Shown piece by piece: positions 1 to 11,149 of a DNA stretch of 64,000 nt. The DNA is taken from NCBI RefSeq assembly GCF_032854445.1, contig NC_088298.1, positions 12,947,504 through 13,011,503 of the forward strand, given 5' to 3'. The stretch is from Liolophura sinensis (Eukaryota > Mollusca > Polyplacophora > Chitonida > Chitonidae). The stretch's first letter is position 1. Each line of letters opens with the position of its first letter. The position numbers and the translations under genes were made by a program. A model generated the notes under the pieces. That model saw nothing but the letters and a program-made list of their open reading frames with translations, was not told the DNA's origin and searched no databases.

Positions 1-3000
1 AAAAATTGCAAATTTCCTTGGTTTCCATGGAGTAAGAGCCGTTGCTGGGCACGTGATTATGACATCAATGATCATTCAGTTGTCGCTACAGCCAAAAGTA
101 TTGGTCGGAGAGCAACACGGTTTGCACCATTCGATTTCTCGTCACAAAATACGTCGGATTAGCCTCTTACCAACAGCAATGGAACAGTTTTTCCACTTTT
201 GGATTTTTGCCTGGTCTTTTTGCTAATCGAAATCGGTTACATTTACTATGTACCATCGCAACTGGTCATTACTATATTCAGATTTTAATTATAAGTTATG
301 TGCCCTTCAGTAGCCCAGAAGACGTCAAATATTTGGGCCAAGACCATTTTACTTACCCAGCAATTGTCTTACTTCTAAGTCGAAGACAAACTCAATGTCT
401 TTATCTACATGTTGAAAAACCACACCATTTGTATATAAAATAAATCAAGGAACTTCATACAGTCTGTTGTAAAAAGTACAATTGAACACTGACCCACATC
501 AATAAGGTGCCAATAGATGCGTAATTGGGCCAGGCATATTCAGCTGTTGAAAAATTGCAAATTTCCTTGGTTTCCATGGAGTAAGAATCTTTGCTGGGCA
601 CGTGATTATAACATAAATGATCATTCAATTGTCGCTACAGCCAAAAGTATTGGTCGGAGAGCAACGCGGTTTGCACCATTAGATTTCTCGTCATAAAATA
701 CGTCGCATTAGCCTCTTACCAACAGCAATGGAACAGTTTTTCCACTTTTGGATTTTTGCCTGGTCTTTTTGCTAATTGAAATCGGCTACATTTACTATGT
801 ACCATCGCAACTGGTCATTACTATATTCAGATTTTAATTATAAGTTATGTGCCCTTCAGTAGCCCAGAAGACGTTAAATATTTGGGCCAAGCCCATTTTA
901 CTCACCCAGCAATTGCCTTACTTCTAAGTCGAAGACAAACTCAATGTCTTTATCTACATGTTGAAAAACCACACCATTTGTATATAAAATAAAACAAGGT
1001 ACTTCATGCAGCCTTCTGTAAAAAGTACAATTGAACACTGACCCACATCAATAAGGTGCCAAAAGATGCGTTTTTGGGCCAGGCATATCCAGCTGTTGAA
1101 AAATTGCAAATTTCCTTGGTTTCCATGGAGTAAGAGCCGTTGCTGGGCACGTGATTATAACATAAATGATCATTCAATTGTCGCTACAGCCAAAAGTATT
1201 GGTCGGAGAGCAACACGGTTTGCACCATTCGATTTCTCGTCACAAAATACGTCGGATTAGCCTCTTACCAACAGCATTGGAACAGTTTTTCTACTTTTGG
1301 ATTTTTACCTGGTCTTTTTGCTAATGGAAATCGTCTACATTTACTATGTACCATCGCGACTGGTCCTTACTATATTCAACTTTTGATTATAAGTTATGTG
1401 CCCTTCGGTAGCCCAGAAGACGTCAAATCTTTGGGCCAAGCCCATTTTACTACCCAGCAATTGTCTTACTTCTAAATCAAAGACACACTCAATGTCTTTA
1501 TCTACATGTTGAAAAACCACACATTTGTATATAAAAGAAAATAAGGTACTTCATACAGTCTGCTGTAAAAAGTATAATTGAACACTGACCCACATCAATA
1601 AGGTGCCAAAAGATGCGTAATTGGGCCAGGCATATCCAGCTGTTGAAAAATTGGCAAATTTCCTTGTTTCCATGGAGTAAGAGCCGTTGCTGGGCACGTG
1701 ATTATAACATAAATGATCATTCATTTTCGCTACAGCCAAAAGTATTGGTCGGAGAGCAACACGGTTTGCACCATTAGATTTCTCGTCACAAAATACGTCG
1801 GATTAGCCTCTTACCAACAGCAATGGAACAGATTTTCCACTTTTGGATTTTTGCCTGGTCTTTTTGCTAATAAAGAATCGCTACATTTACTATGTACCAT
1901 CGCAAGTGGTCATTATTTTATTTAGATTTTAATTATAAGTTATGTGCCCTTCGGTAGCCCAGAAGACGTCAAATATTTGGGCCAAGCCCATTTTACTCAC
2001 CCAGCAATTGTCTTACTTCTAAGTCGAAGACAAACTCAATGTCTTTATCTACATGTTGAAAAACACACCATTTGTATATAAAAAAAATCAAGGTACTTCA
2101 TACAGTCTGTTGTAAAAAGTACAATTGAACACTGACCCCACATCAATAAGGTGCCAAAGATGCGTAATTGGGCCAGGCATATCCAGCTGTTGAAAAATTG
2201 CAAATTTCCTTGGTTCCATGGAGTAAGAGTCGTTGCTGGACACGTGATTATAACATAAATGATCATTCAATTGTCGCTACAGCCAAAAGTATTGGTCGGA
2301 GAGCAACACGGTTTGCACCATTCGATTTCTCGTCACAAATACGTCGGATTAGCCTCTTACCAACAGCATTGGAACAGTTTTTCTACTTTGGATTTTTGCC
2401 TGGTCTTTTTGCTAATGGAAATCGTCTACATTTACTATGAACCATCGCGACTGGTCATTACTATATTCAACTTTTGATTATAAGTTATGTGCCCTTTGGT
2501 AGCCCAGAAGACGTGAAATCTTTGGGCCAAGACCATTTAACTCACCCAGCAATTGTCTTACTTCTAGTCGAAGACAAACTCAATGTCTTTATTTACATGT
2601 AGAAAAACCAAACCATTTGTATATAAAATAAAACAAGGTACTTGATACAGTCTGCTGTAAAAAGTACAATTGAACACTGACCCACATCTATAAGGTGCCA
2701 AAAGATGCGTAATTGGCCAGGCATATCCAGCTGTTGAAAAATTGCAAATTTCCTTGGTTTCCGTGCAGTAAGAGCCGTTGCTGGGCACGTGATTATAACA
2801 TAAATGATCATTCAATTGTCGCTACAGCCAAAAGTATTGGTCGGAGAGCAACACGGTTTGCACATTAGATTTCTCGTCACAAAATACGTCGGATTAGCCT
2901 CTTACCAACAGCAATGGAACAGTTTTTCCACTTTTGGATTTTTGCCTGGTCTTCTGCTAATTGAAATCGGCTACATTTACTATGTACCATCGCAACTGGT

Positions 3001-3247
3001 CATTACTATATTCAGATTTTAATTATAAGTTATGTGCCCTTCAGTAGCCCAGAAGACGTAAATATTTGGGCCAAGCCCATTTTACTCACCCAGCAATTGT
3101 CTTACTTCTAAGTCAAAGACAACTCAATGTCTTTATCTACATGTTGAAAAACCACACCATTTGTATATAAAATTAATCAAGGCACTTCATACAGTCTGTT
3201 GTAAAAAGTACAATTGAACACTGACCCACATCAATAAGGTGCAAAAG
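1..3247 (+). repeat. Unit series P-Q-R-S-T-U, first copy
   Basis: Unit starts are 517 (Q), 1066 (R), 1613 (S), 2160 (T) and 2705 (U), with P as the partial unit at 1-516. Q has catattcagctg, aagaatctttgctgg and cgtcataaaatacgtcgcat. R begins ATGCGTTTTTGGG. S has tcattttcgctac and acagattttccac. T has agtcgttgctgg, then acgtgaaatctttgg. U has ttccgtgcagtaagagcc. The same markers occur in the same order from 21.9 kb. Units are short here (547, 547, 545, 543 bp) because of many isolated one-base losses. Confidence 0.85.
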
Positions 3248-3794
3248 ATGCGTAATTGGGCAGGCATATCCAGCTGTTGAAAAATTGCAAATTTCCTTGG
3301 TTTCCATGGAGTAAGAGCCGTTGCTGGGCACGTGATTATGACATCAATGATCATTCATTGTCGCTACAGCCAAAAGTATTGGTCGGAGAGCAACACGGTT
3401 TGCACCATTAGATTTCTCGTCACAAAATACGTCGGATTAGCCTCTTACCAACAGCAATGGAACAGTTTTACCACTTTTGGATTTTTGCCTGGTCTTTTTG
3501 CTAATGGAAATCGGTTACATTTACTATGTACCATCGCAACTGGTCATTACTATATTCAACTTTTGATTATAAGTTATGTGCCCTTCGGTAGCCCAGAAGA
3601 CGTCAAATCTTTGGGCCAAGCCCATTTTACTCACCCAGCAATTGTCTTACTTCTAAGTCAAAGACAAACTCAATGTCTTTATCTACATGTTGAAAAACCA
3701 CACCATTTGTATATAAAATAAAACAAGGTACTTGATACAGTCTGCTGTAAAAAGTACAATTGAACACTGACCCACATCAATAAGGTGCCAAAAG
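3248..3794 (+). repeat. Linker satellite unit, 547 bp
   Basis: A single unit between the P-U series and the trimer block. Its 5' half resembles the B-type units of the trimer block (ttatgacatcaatgatc). Its 3' half has acttttgattataag and cccttcggtagccc, which belong to the other sequence class. It is therefore a mosaic. It carries one-base losses (gggcaggc; cattcattgtcg) like its left neighbours. Confidence 0.7.
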
Positions 3795-5235
3795 ATGCGT
3801 AATTGGGCCAGGCATATCCAGCTGTTGAAAAATTGCAAATTTCTTTGGTTTCCATGGAGTAAGAGCCGTTTCTGGGCACGTGATTATAATATAAATGATC
3901 ATTCAATTGTCGCTACAGCCAAAAGTATTGGTCGGAGAGCAACGCGGTTTGCACCATTCGATTTCTCGTCACAAAATACGTCGGATTAGCTTCTTACCAA
4001 CAGCATTGAAACAGTTTTTCTACTTTTGAATTTTTACCTGGTCTTTTTGCTAATGGAAATCGTCTACATTTACTATGAACCATCGCGACTGGTCATTACT
4101 ATATTCAACTTTTGATTATAAGTTATGTGCCCTTCGGTAGCCCAGAAGACGTCAAATCTTTGGGCCAAGCCCATTTTACTACCCAGCAATTGTCTTACTT
4201 CTAAGTCGAAGACAAACTCAATGTCTTTATCTACATGTAGAAAAACCACACCAATTGTATATAAAATAAAACAAGGTACTTCATACAGTATGCTGTAAAA
4301 AGTACAATTGAACACTGACCCACATCAATAAGGTGCCAAAAGATGCGTAATTGGGCCAGGCATATCCAGCTGTTGAAAAATTGCAAATTTCCTTGGTTTC
4401 CATGGAGTAAGAGCCGTTGCTGGGCACGTGATTATGACATAAATGATCATTCAGTTGTCGCTACAGCCAAAAGTATTGGTCGGAGAGCAACACGGTTTGC
4501 ACCATTAGATTTCTCGTCACAAAATACGTCGGATTAGCCTCTTACCAACAGCAATGGAACAGTTTTTTCACTTTTGGATTTTTGCCTGGTCTTTTTGCTA
4601 ATCGAAATCGGTTACATTTACTATGTACCATCGCAACTGGTCATTATTATATTCAGATTTTAATTATAAGTTATGTGCCCTTCAGTAGCCCAGAAGACGT
4701 CAAATCTTTGGGCCAAGCCCATTTTACTTACCCAGCAATTGTCTTACTTCTAAGTCGAAGACAAACTCAATGTCTTTATCTACATGTTGAAAAACCACAC
4801 CATTTGTATATAAAATAAATCAAGGAACTTCATACAGTCTGCTGTAAAAAGTACAATTGAACACTGACCCACATCAATAAGGTGCCAAAAGATGCGTAAT
4901 TGGGCCAGGCATATCCAGCTGTTGAAAAATTGCAAATTTCCTTGGTTTCCATGGAGTAAGAGCCGTTGCTGGGCACGTGATTATGACATCAATGATCATT
5001 CAGTTGTCGCTACAGCCAAAAGTATTGGTCGGAGAGCAACACGGTTTGCACCATTCGATTTCTCGTCACAAAATACGTCGGATTAGCCTCTTACCAACAG
5101 CAATGGAACAGTTTTATCACTTTTGGATTTTTGCCTGGTCTTTTTGCTAATCGAAATCGGTTACATTTACTATGTACCATCGCAACTGGTCATTACTATA
5201 TTCAGATTTTAATTATAAGTTATGTGCCCTTTAGT

Positions 5236-5259
5236 AACCCAGAAGACAACCCAGAAGAC
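5236..5259 (+). repeat. 12 bp tandem duplication inside one satellite unit
   Basis: The 12 bases aacccagaagac occur twice in direct succession (5236-5247 and 5248-5259). This makes the unit starting at 4892 561 bp long. No other unit has it, including the matching hexamer unit starting at 8196, so it arose after the hexamer duplication. Confidence 0.95.
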
Positions 5260-6035
5260 GTCAAATATTTGGGCCAAGCCCATTTTACTTACCCAGCAAT
5301 TGTCTTACTTCTAAGTCGAAGACAAACTCAATGTCTTTATCTACATGTTGAAAAACCACACCATTTGTATATAAAATAAAACAAGGTACTTGATACAGTC
5401 TGCTGTAAAAAGTACAATTGAACACTGACCCACATCAATAAGGTGCCAAAAGATGCGTAATTGGGCCAGGCATATCCAGCTGTTGAAAAATTGCAAATTT
5501 CCTTGGTTTCCATGGAGTAAGAGCCGTTTCTGGGCACGTGATTATAATATAAATGATCATTCAATTGTCGCTACAGCCAAAAGTATTGGTCGGAGAGCAA
5601 CGCGGTTTGCACCATTCGATTTCTCGTCACAAAATACGTCGGTTTAGCCTCTTACCAACAGCATTAAAACAGTTTTTCTACTTTTGGATTTTTACCTGGT
5701 CTTTTTGCTAATGGAAATCGTCTACATTTACTATGAACCATCGCGACTGGTCATTACTATATTCAACTTTTGATTATAAGTTATGTGCCCTTCGGTAGCC
5801 CAGAAGACGTCAAATCTTTGGGCCAAGCCCATTTTACTACCCAGCAATTGTCTTACTTCTAAGTCGAAGACAAACTCAATGCCTTTATCTACATGTAGAA
5901 AAACCACACCAATTGTATATAAAATAAAACAAGGTACTTCATACAGTATGCTGTAAAAAGTACAATTGAACACTGACCCACATCAATAAGGTGCCAAAAG
6001 ATGCGTAATTGGGCCAGGCATATCCAGCTGTTGAA

Positions 6036-6048
6036 AAATTGCAAATTT
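6036..6048. other. Small inverted repeat, 5 bp arms
   Basis: Arms AAATT and AATTT are separated by GCA. The element is present in nearly all units at offset 36-48 and is among the least variable stretches. A function is not evident. In DNA this AT-rich it could also be a chance inverted repeat kept by array homogenisation. Confidence 0.5.
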
Positions 6049-6082
6049 CCTTGGTTTCCATGGAGTAAGAGCCGTTGCTGGG

Positions 6083-6109
6083 CACGTGATTATGACATCA
6101 ATGATCATT
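6083..6109. promoter_or_regulatory. CACGTG palindrome followed by AATGATCATT palindrome
   Basis: CACGTG (6083-6088) has the core of an E-box, the site bound by many basic helix-loop-helix proteins. AATGATCATT (6100-6109) is a perfect 10 bp palindrome 11 bases further on. Both occur in most units; some units have cataca-type or taatta-type changes at the second site. Possible protein binding is inferred from the motif only. No gene lies downstream. Confidence 0.3.
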
Positions 6110-6353
6110 CAGTTGTCGCTACAGCCAAAAGTATTGGTCGGAGAGCAACACGGTTTGCACCATTCGATTTCTCGTCACAAAATACGTCGGATTAGCCTCT
6201 TACCAACAGCAATGGAACAGTTTTTCCACTTTTGGATTTTTGCCTGGTCTTTTTGCTAATCGAAATCGGTTACATTTTCTATGTACCATCGCAACTGGTC
6301 ATTACTATATTCAGATTTTAATTATAAGTTATGTGCCCTTTAGTAACCCAGAA

Positions 6354-6379
6354 GACGTCAAATATTTGGGCCAAGCCCA
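6354..6379. other. GACGTC palindrome and TGGGC-CAA-GCCCA hairpin
   Basis: GACGTC (6354-6359) is followed by an inverted repeat with 5 bp arms and a 3-base loop (6367-6379). A subset of units has gaccca, gccgaa or aaccca in place of the second arm, which breaks the hairpin, so it is not strictly maintained. Confidence 0.4.
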
Positions 6380-6415
6380 TTTTACTTACCCAGCAATTGT
6401 CTTACTTCTAAGTCG

Positions 6416-6434
6416 AAGACAAACTCAATGTCTT
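6416..6434. other. Inverted repeat AAGAC / GTCTT, 9-base loop
   Basis: Arms at 6416-6420 and 6430-6434 enclose aaactcaat. The element is present in most units. Units with agtcaaagacacactc also keep both arms. It is one of several weak dyads in the unit and no role can be assigned. Confidence 0.35.
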
Positions 6435-6464
6435 TATCTACATGTTGAAAAACCACACCATTTG

Positions 6465-6473
6465 TATATAAAA
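6465..6473 (+). promoter_or_regulatory. TATA-box-like site TATATAAAA
   Basis: The site matches the TATA-box consensus on the + strand and recurs once per unit, with few exceptions such as tgtatttaaa at 59312 and 61507. Satellites are often transcribed at low level, and such a site could serve that purpose. In AT-rich DNA it is also expected by chance, and no initiator or coding sequence supports it. Confidence 0.2.
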
Positions 6474-9400
6474 TAAAACAAGGTACTTGATACAGTCTGC
6501 TGTAAAAAGTACAATTGAACACTGACCCACATCAATAAGGTGCCAAAAGATGCGTTTTTGGGCCAGGCATATCCAGCTGTTGAAAAATTGCAAATTTCTT
6601 TGGTTTCCATGGAGTAAGAGCCGTTTCTGGGCACGTGATTATAATATAAATGATCATTCAATTGTCGCTACAGCCAAAAGTATTGGTCGGAGAGCAACGC
6701 GGTTTGCACCATTCGATTTCTCGTCACAAAATACGTCGGATTAGCCTCTTACCAACAGCAATGGAACAGTTTTTCCACTTTTGGATTTTTGCCTGGTCTT
6801 TTTGCTAATCGAAATCGGTTACATTTTCTATGTACCATCGCAACTGGTCATTACTATATTCAGATTTTAATTATAAGTTATGTGCCCTTTAGTAACCCAG
6901 AAGACGTCAAATATTTGGGCCAAGCCCATTTTACTTACCCAGCAATTGTCTTACTTCTAAGTCGAAGACAAACTCAATGTCTTTATCTACATGTTGAAAA
7001 ACCACACCATTTGTATATAAAATAAAACAAGGTACTTGATACAGTCTGCTGTAAAAAGTACAATTGAACACTGACCCACATCAATAAGGTGCCAAAAGAT
7101 GCGTAATTGGGCCAGGCATATCCAGCTGTTGAAAAATTGCAAATTTCTTTGGTTTCCATGGAGTAAGAGCCGTTTCTGGGCACGTGATTATAATATAAAT
7201 GATCATTCAATTGTCGCTACAGCCAAAAGTATTGGTCGGAGAGCAACGCGGTTTGCACCATTCGATTTCTCGTCACAAAATACGTCGGATTAGCCTCTTA
7301 CCAACAGCATTAAAACAGTTTTTCTACTTTTGGATTTTTACCTGGTCTTTTTGCTAATGGAAATCGTCTACATTTACTATGAACCATCGCGACTGGTCAT
7401 TACTATATTCAACTTTTGATTATAAGTTATGTGCCCTTCGGTAGCCCAGAAGACGTCAAATCTTTGGGCCAAGCCCATTTTACTACCCAGCAATTGTCTT
7501 ACTTCTAAGTCGAAGACAAACTCAATGTCTTTATCTACATGTAGAAAAACCACACCAATTGTATATAAAATAAAACAAGGTACTTCATACAGTATGCTGT
7601 AAAAAGTACAATTGAACACTGACCCACATCAATAAGGTGCCAAAAGATGCGTAATTGGGCCAGGCATATCCAGCTGTTGAAAAATTGCAAATTTCCTTGG
7701 TTTCCATGGAGTAAGAGCCGTTGCTGGGCACGTGATTATGACATCAATGATTATTCAGTTGTCGCTACAGCCAAAAGTATTGGTCGGAGAGCAACACGGT
7801 TTGCACCATTAGATTTCTCGTCACAAAATACGTCGGATTAGCCTCTTACCAACAGCAATGGAACAGTTTTTTCACTTTTGGATTTTTGCCTGGTCTTTTT
7901 GCTAATCGAAATCGGTTACATTTACTATGTACCATCGCAACTGGTCATTATTATATTCAGATTTTAATTATAAGTTATGTGCCCTTCAGTAGCCCAGAAG
8001 ACGTCAAATATTTGGGCCAAGCCCATTTTACTTACCCAGCAATTGTCTTACTTCTAAGTCGAAGACAAACTCAATGTCTTTATCTACATGTTGAAAAACC
8101 ACACCATTTGTATATAAAATAAATCAAGGAACTTCATACAGTCTGCTGTAAAAAGTACAATTGAACACTGACCCACATCAATAAGGTGCCAAAAGATGCG
8201 TAATTGGGCCAGGCATATCCAGCTGTTGAAAAATTGCAAATTTCCTTGGTTTCCATGGAGTAAGAGCCGTTGCTGGGCACGTAATTATGACATCAATGAT
8301 CATTCAATTGTCGCTACAGCCAAAAGTATTGGTCGGAGAGCAACACGGTTTGCACCATTAGATTTCTCGTCACAAAATACGTCGGATTAGCCTCTTACCA
8401 ACAGCAATGGAACAGTTTTATCACTTTTGGATTTTTGCCTGGTCTTTTTGCTAATCGAAATCGGTTACATTTACTATGTACCATCGCAACTGGTCATTAC
8501 TATATTCAGATTTTAATTATAAGTTATGTGCCCTTTAGTAACCCAGAAGACGTCAAATATTTGGGCCAAGCCCATTTTACTTACCCAGCAATTGTCTTAC
8601 TTCTAAGTCGAAGACAAACTCAATGTCTTTATCTACATGTTGAAAAACCACACCATTTGTATATAAAATAAAACAAGGTACTTGATACAGTCTGCTGTAA
8701 AAAGTACAATTGAACACTGACCCACATCAATAAGGTGCCAAAAGATGCGTAATTGGGCCAGGCATATCCAGCTGTTGAAAAATTGCAAATTTCCTTGGTT
8801 TCCATGGAGTAAGAGCCGTTTCTGGGCACGTGATTATAATATAAATGATCATTCAATTGTCGCTACAGCCAAAAGTATTGGTCGGAGAGCAACGCGGTTT
8901 GCACCATTCGATTTCTCGTCACAAAATACGTCAGTTTAGCCTCTTACCAACAGCATTAAAACAGTTTTTCTACTTTTGGATTTTTACCTGGTCTTTTTGC
9001 TAATGGAAATCGTCTACATTTACTATGAACCATCGCGACTGGTCATTACTATATTCAACTTTTGATTATAAGTTATGTGCCCTTCGGTAGCCCAGAAGAC
9101 GTCAAATCTTTGGGCCAAGCCCATTTTACTACCCAGCAATTGTCTTACTTCTAAGTCGAAGACAAACTCAATGCCTTTATCTACATGTAGAAAAACCACA
9201 CCAATTGTATATAAAATAAAACAAGGTACTTCATACAGTATGCTGTAAAAAGTACAATTGAACACTGACCCACATCAATAAGGTGCCAAAAGATGCGTAA
9301 TTGGGCCAGGCATATCCAGCTGTTGAAAAATTGCAAATTTCCTTGGTTTCCATGGAGTAAGAGCCGTTGCTGGGCACGTGATTATGACATCAATGATCAT

Positions 9401-11149
9401 TCAGTTGTCGCTACAGCCAAAAGTATTGGTCGGAGAGCAACACGGTTTGCACCATTCGATTTCTCGTCACAAAATACGTCGGATTAGCCTCTTACCAACA
9501 GCAATGGAACAGTTTTTCCACTTTTGGATTTTTGCCTGGTCTTTTTGCTAATCGAAATCGGTTACATTTTCTATGTACCATCGCAACTGGTCATTACTAT
9601 ATTCAGATTTTAATTATAAGTTATGTGCCCTTTAGTAACCCAGAAGACGTCAAATATTTGGGCCAAGCCCATTTTACTTACCCAGCAATTGTCTTACTTC
9701 TAAGTCGAAGACAAACTCAATGTCTTTATCTACATGTTGAAAAACCACACCATTTGTATATAAAATAAAACAAGGTACTTGATACAGTCTGCTGTAAAAA
9801 GTACAATTGAACACTGACCCACATCAATAAGGTGCCAAAAGATGCGTAATTGGGCCAGGCATATCCAGCTGTTGAAAAATTGCAAATTTCTTTGGTTTCC
9901 ATGGAGTAAGAGCCGTTTCTGGGCACGTGATTATAATATAAATGATCATTCAATTGTCGCTACAGCCAAAAGTATTGGTCGGAGAGCAACGCGGTTTGCA
10001 CCATTCGATTTCTCGTCACAAAATACGTCGGATTAGCCTCTTACCAACAGCAATGGAACAGTTTTTCCACTTTTGGATTTTTGCCTGGTTTTTTTGCTAA
10101 TCGAAATCGGTTACATTTTCTATGTACCATCGCAACTGGTCATTACTATATTCAGATTTTAATTATAAGTTATGTGCCCTTTAGTAACCCAGAAGACGTC
10201 AAATATTTGGGCCAAGCCCATTTTACTTACCCAGCAATTGTCTTACTTCTAAGTCGAAGACAAACTCAATGTCTTTATCTACATGTTGAAAAACCACACC
10301 ATTTGTATATAAAATAAAACAAGGTACTTGATACAGTCTGCTGTAAAAAGTACAATTGAACACTGACCCACATCAATAAGGTGCCAAAAGATGCGTAATT
10401 GGGCCAGGCATATCCAGCTGTTGAAAAATTGCAAATTTCTTTGGTTTCCATGGAGTAAGAGCCGTTTCTGGGCACGTGATTATAATATAAATGATCATTC
10501 AATTGTCGCTACAGCCAAAAGTATTGGTCGGAGAGCAACGCGGTTTGCACCATTCGATTTCTCGTCACAAAATACGTCGGATTAGCCTCTTACCAACAGC
10601 ATTAAAACAGTTTTTCTACTTTTGGATTTTTACCTGGTCTTTTTGCTAATGGAAATCGTCTACATTTACTATGAACCATCGCGACTGGTCATTACTATAT
10701 TCAACTTTTGATTATAAGTTATGTGCCCTTCGGTAGCCCAGAAGACGTCAAATCTTTGGGCCAAGCCCATTTTACTACCCAGCAATTGTCTTACTTCTAA
10801 GTCGAAGACAAACTCAATGCCTTTATCTACATGTAGAAAAACCACACCAATTGTATATAAAATAAAACAAGGTACTTCATACAGTATGCTGTAAAAAGTA
10901 CAATTGAACACTGACCCACATCAATAAGGTGCCAAAAGATGCGTAATTGGGCCAGGCATATCCAGCTGTTGAAAAATTGCAAATTTCCTTGGTTTCCATG
11001 GAGTAAGAGCCGTTGCTGGGCACGTGATTATGACATCAATGATCATTCAGTTGTCGCTACAGCCAAAAGTATTGGTCGGAGAGCAACACGGTTTGCACCA
11101 TTCGATTTCTCGTCACAAAATACGTCGGATTAGCCTCTTACCAACAGCA

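Larger units (their letters stand above)
6001..6549 (+). repeat. Representative complete unit (549 bp) used for internal landmarks
   Basis: Chosen because it carries no private indel. Its 12 kb surroundings show nearly identical copies. Counting the first nine 60-base lines of a neighbouring unit (9841-10380) gave 204 G or C in 540 bases, about 38 %, with 17 CpG against roughly 19 expected from base composition. The short palindromes and TATA-like site below are given at their positions in this unit and recur at the same offset in almost every other unit. Confidence 0.9.
3795..10390 (+). repeat. Nested hexamer: two copies of about 3.3 kb within the trimer block
   Basis: Copies are 3795-7098 and 7099-10390. 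Trimers 1 and 3 share gttttttcac in B, gttttatcac in C, and C units with agccgttgctggg. Trimers 2 and 4 share ccttgg rather than ctttgg in A, aatgcctttatc (5879 and 9171), and C units with ctttgg plus agccgtttctggg. The alternation shows that a trimer pair was duplicated as one block. Trimer 5 also has aatgcc (10817), so it was probably copied from trimer 4 afterwards. Confidence 0.8.

Noticed and set aside
4892-5086. Recurrent 64-codon open frame beginning ATGCGTAATTGGGCC, present in most units
   Set aside because: It recurs only because the unit recurs. Differences between units mostly change the amino acid (for example C/F, P/L, N/D, S/T, F/L/N), frames break freely where units have indels, and no domain is recognisable.
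5131-5379. 78- to 82-codon open frame on the + strand starting at a TTG
   Set aside because: It has no ATG, exists in some unit classes only, and ends at the TATA-like stretch. Variation shows no bias to synonymous sites.
6164-6180. CENP-B box in the cattcgatttctcgtcac region
   Set aside because: The first TTCG fits, but the central A and the CGGG of the motif are absent. No other region fits better.
6001-6549. Internal sub-repeat of about 183 bp within the unit
   Set aside because: Comparing thirds of the unit by eye shows no significant similarity apart from short AT-rich words such as caattg.
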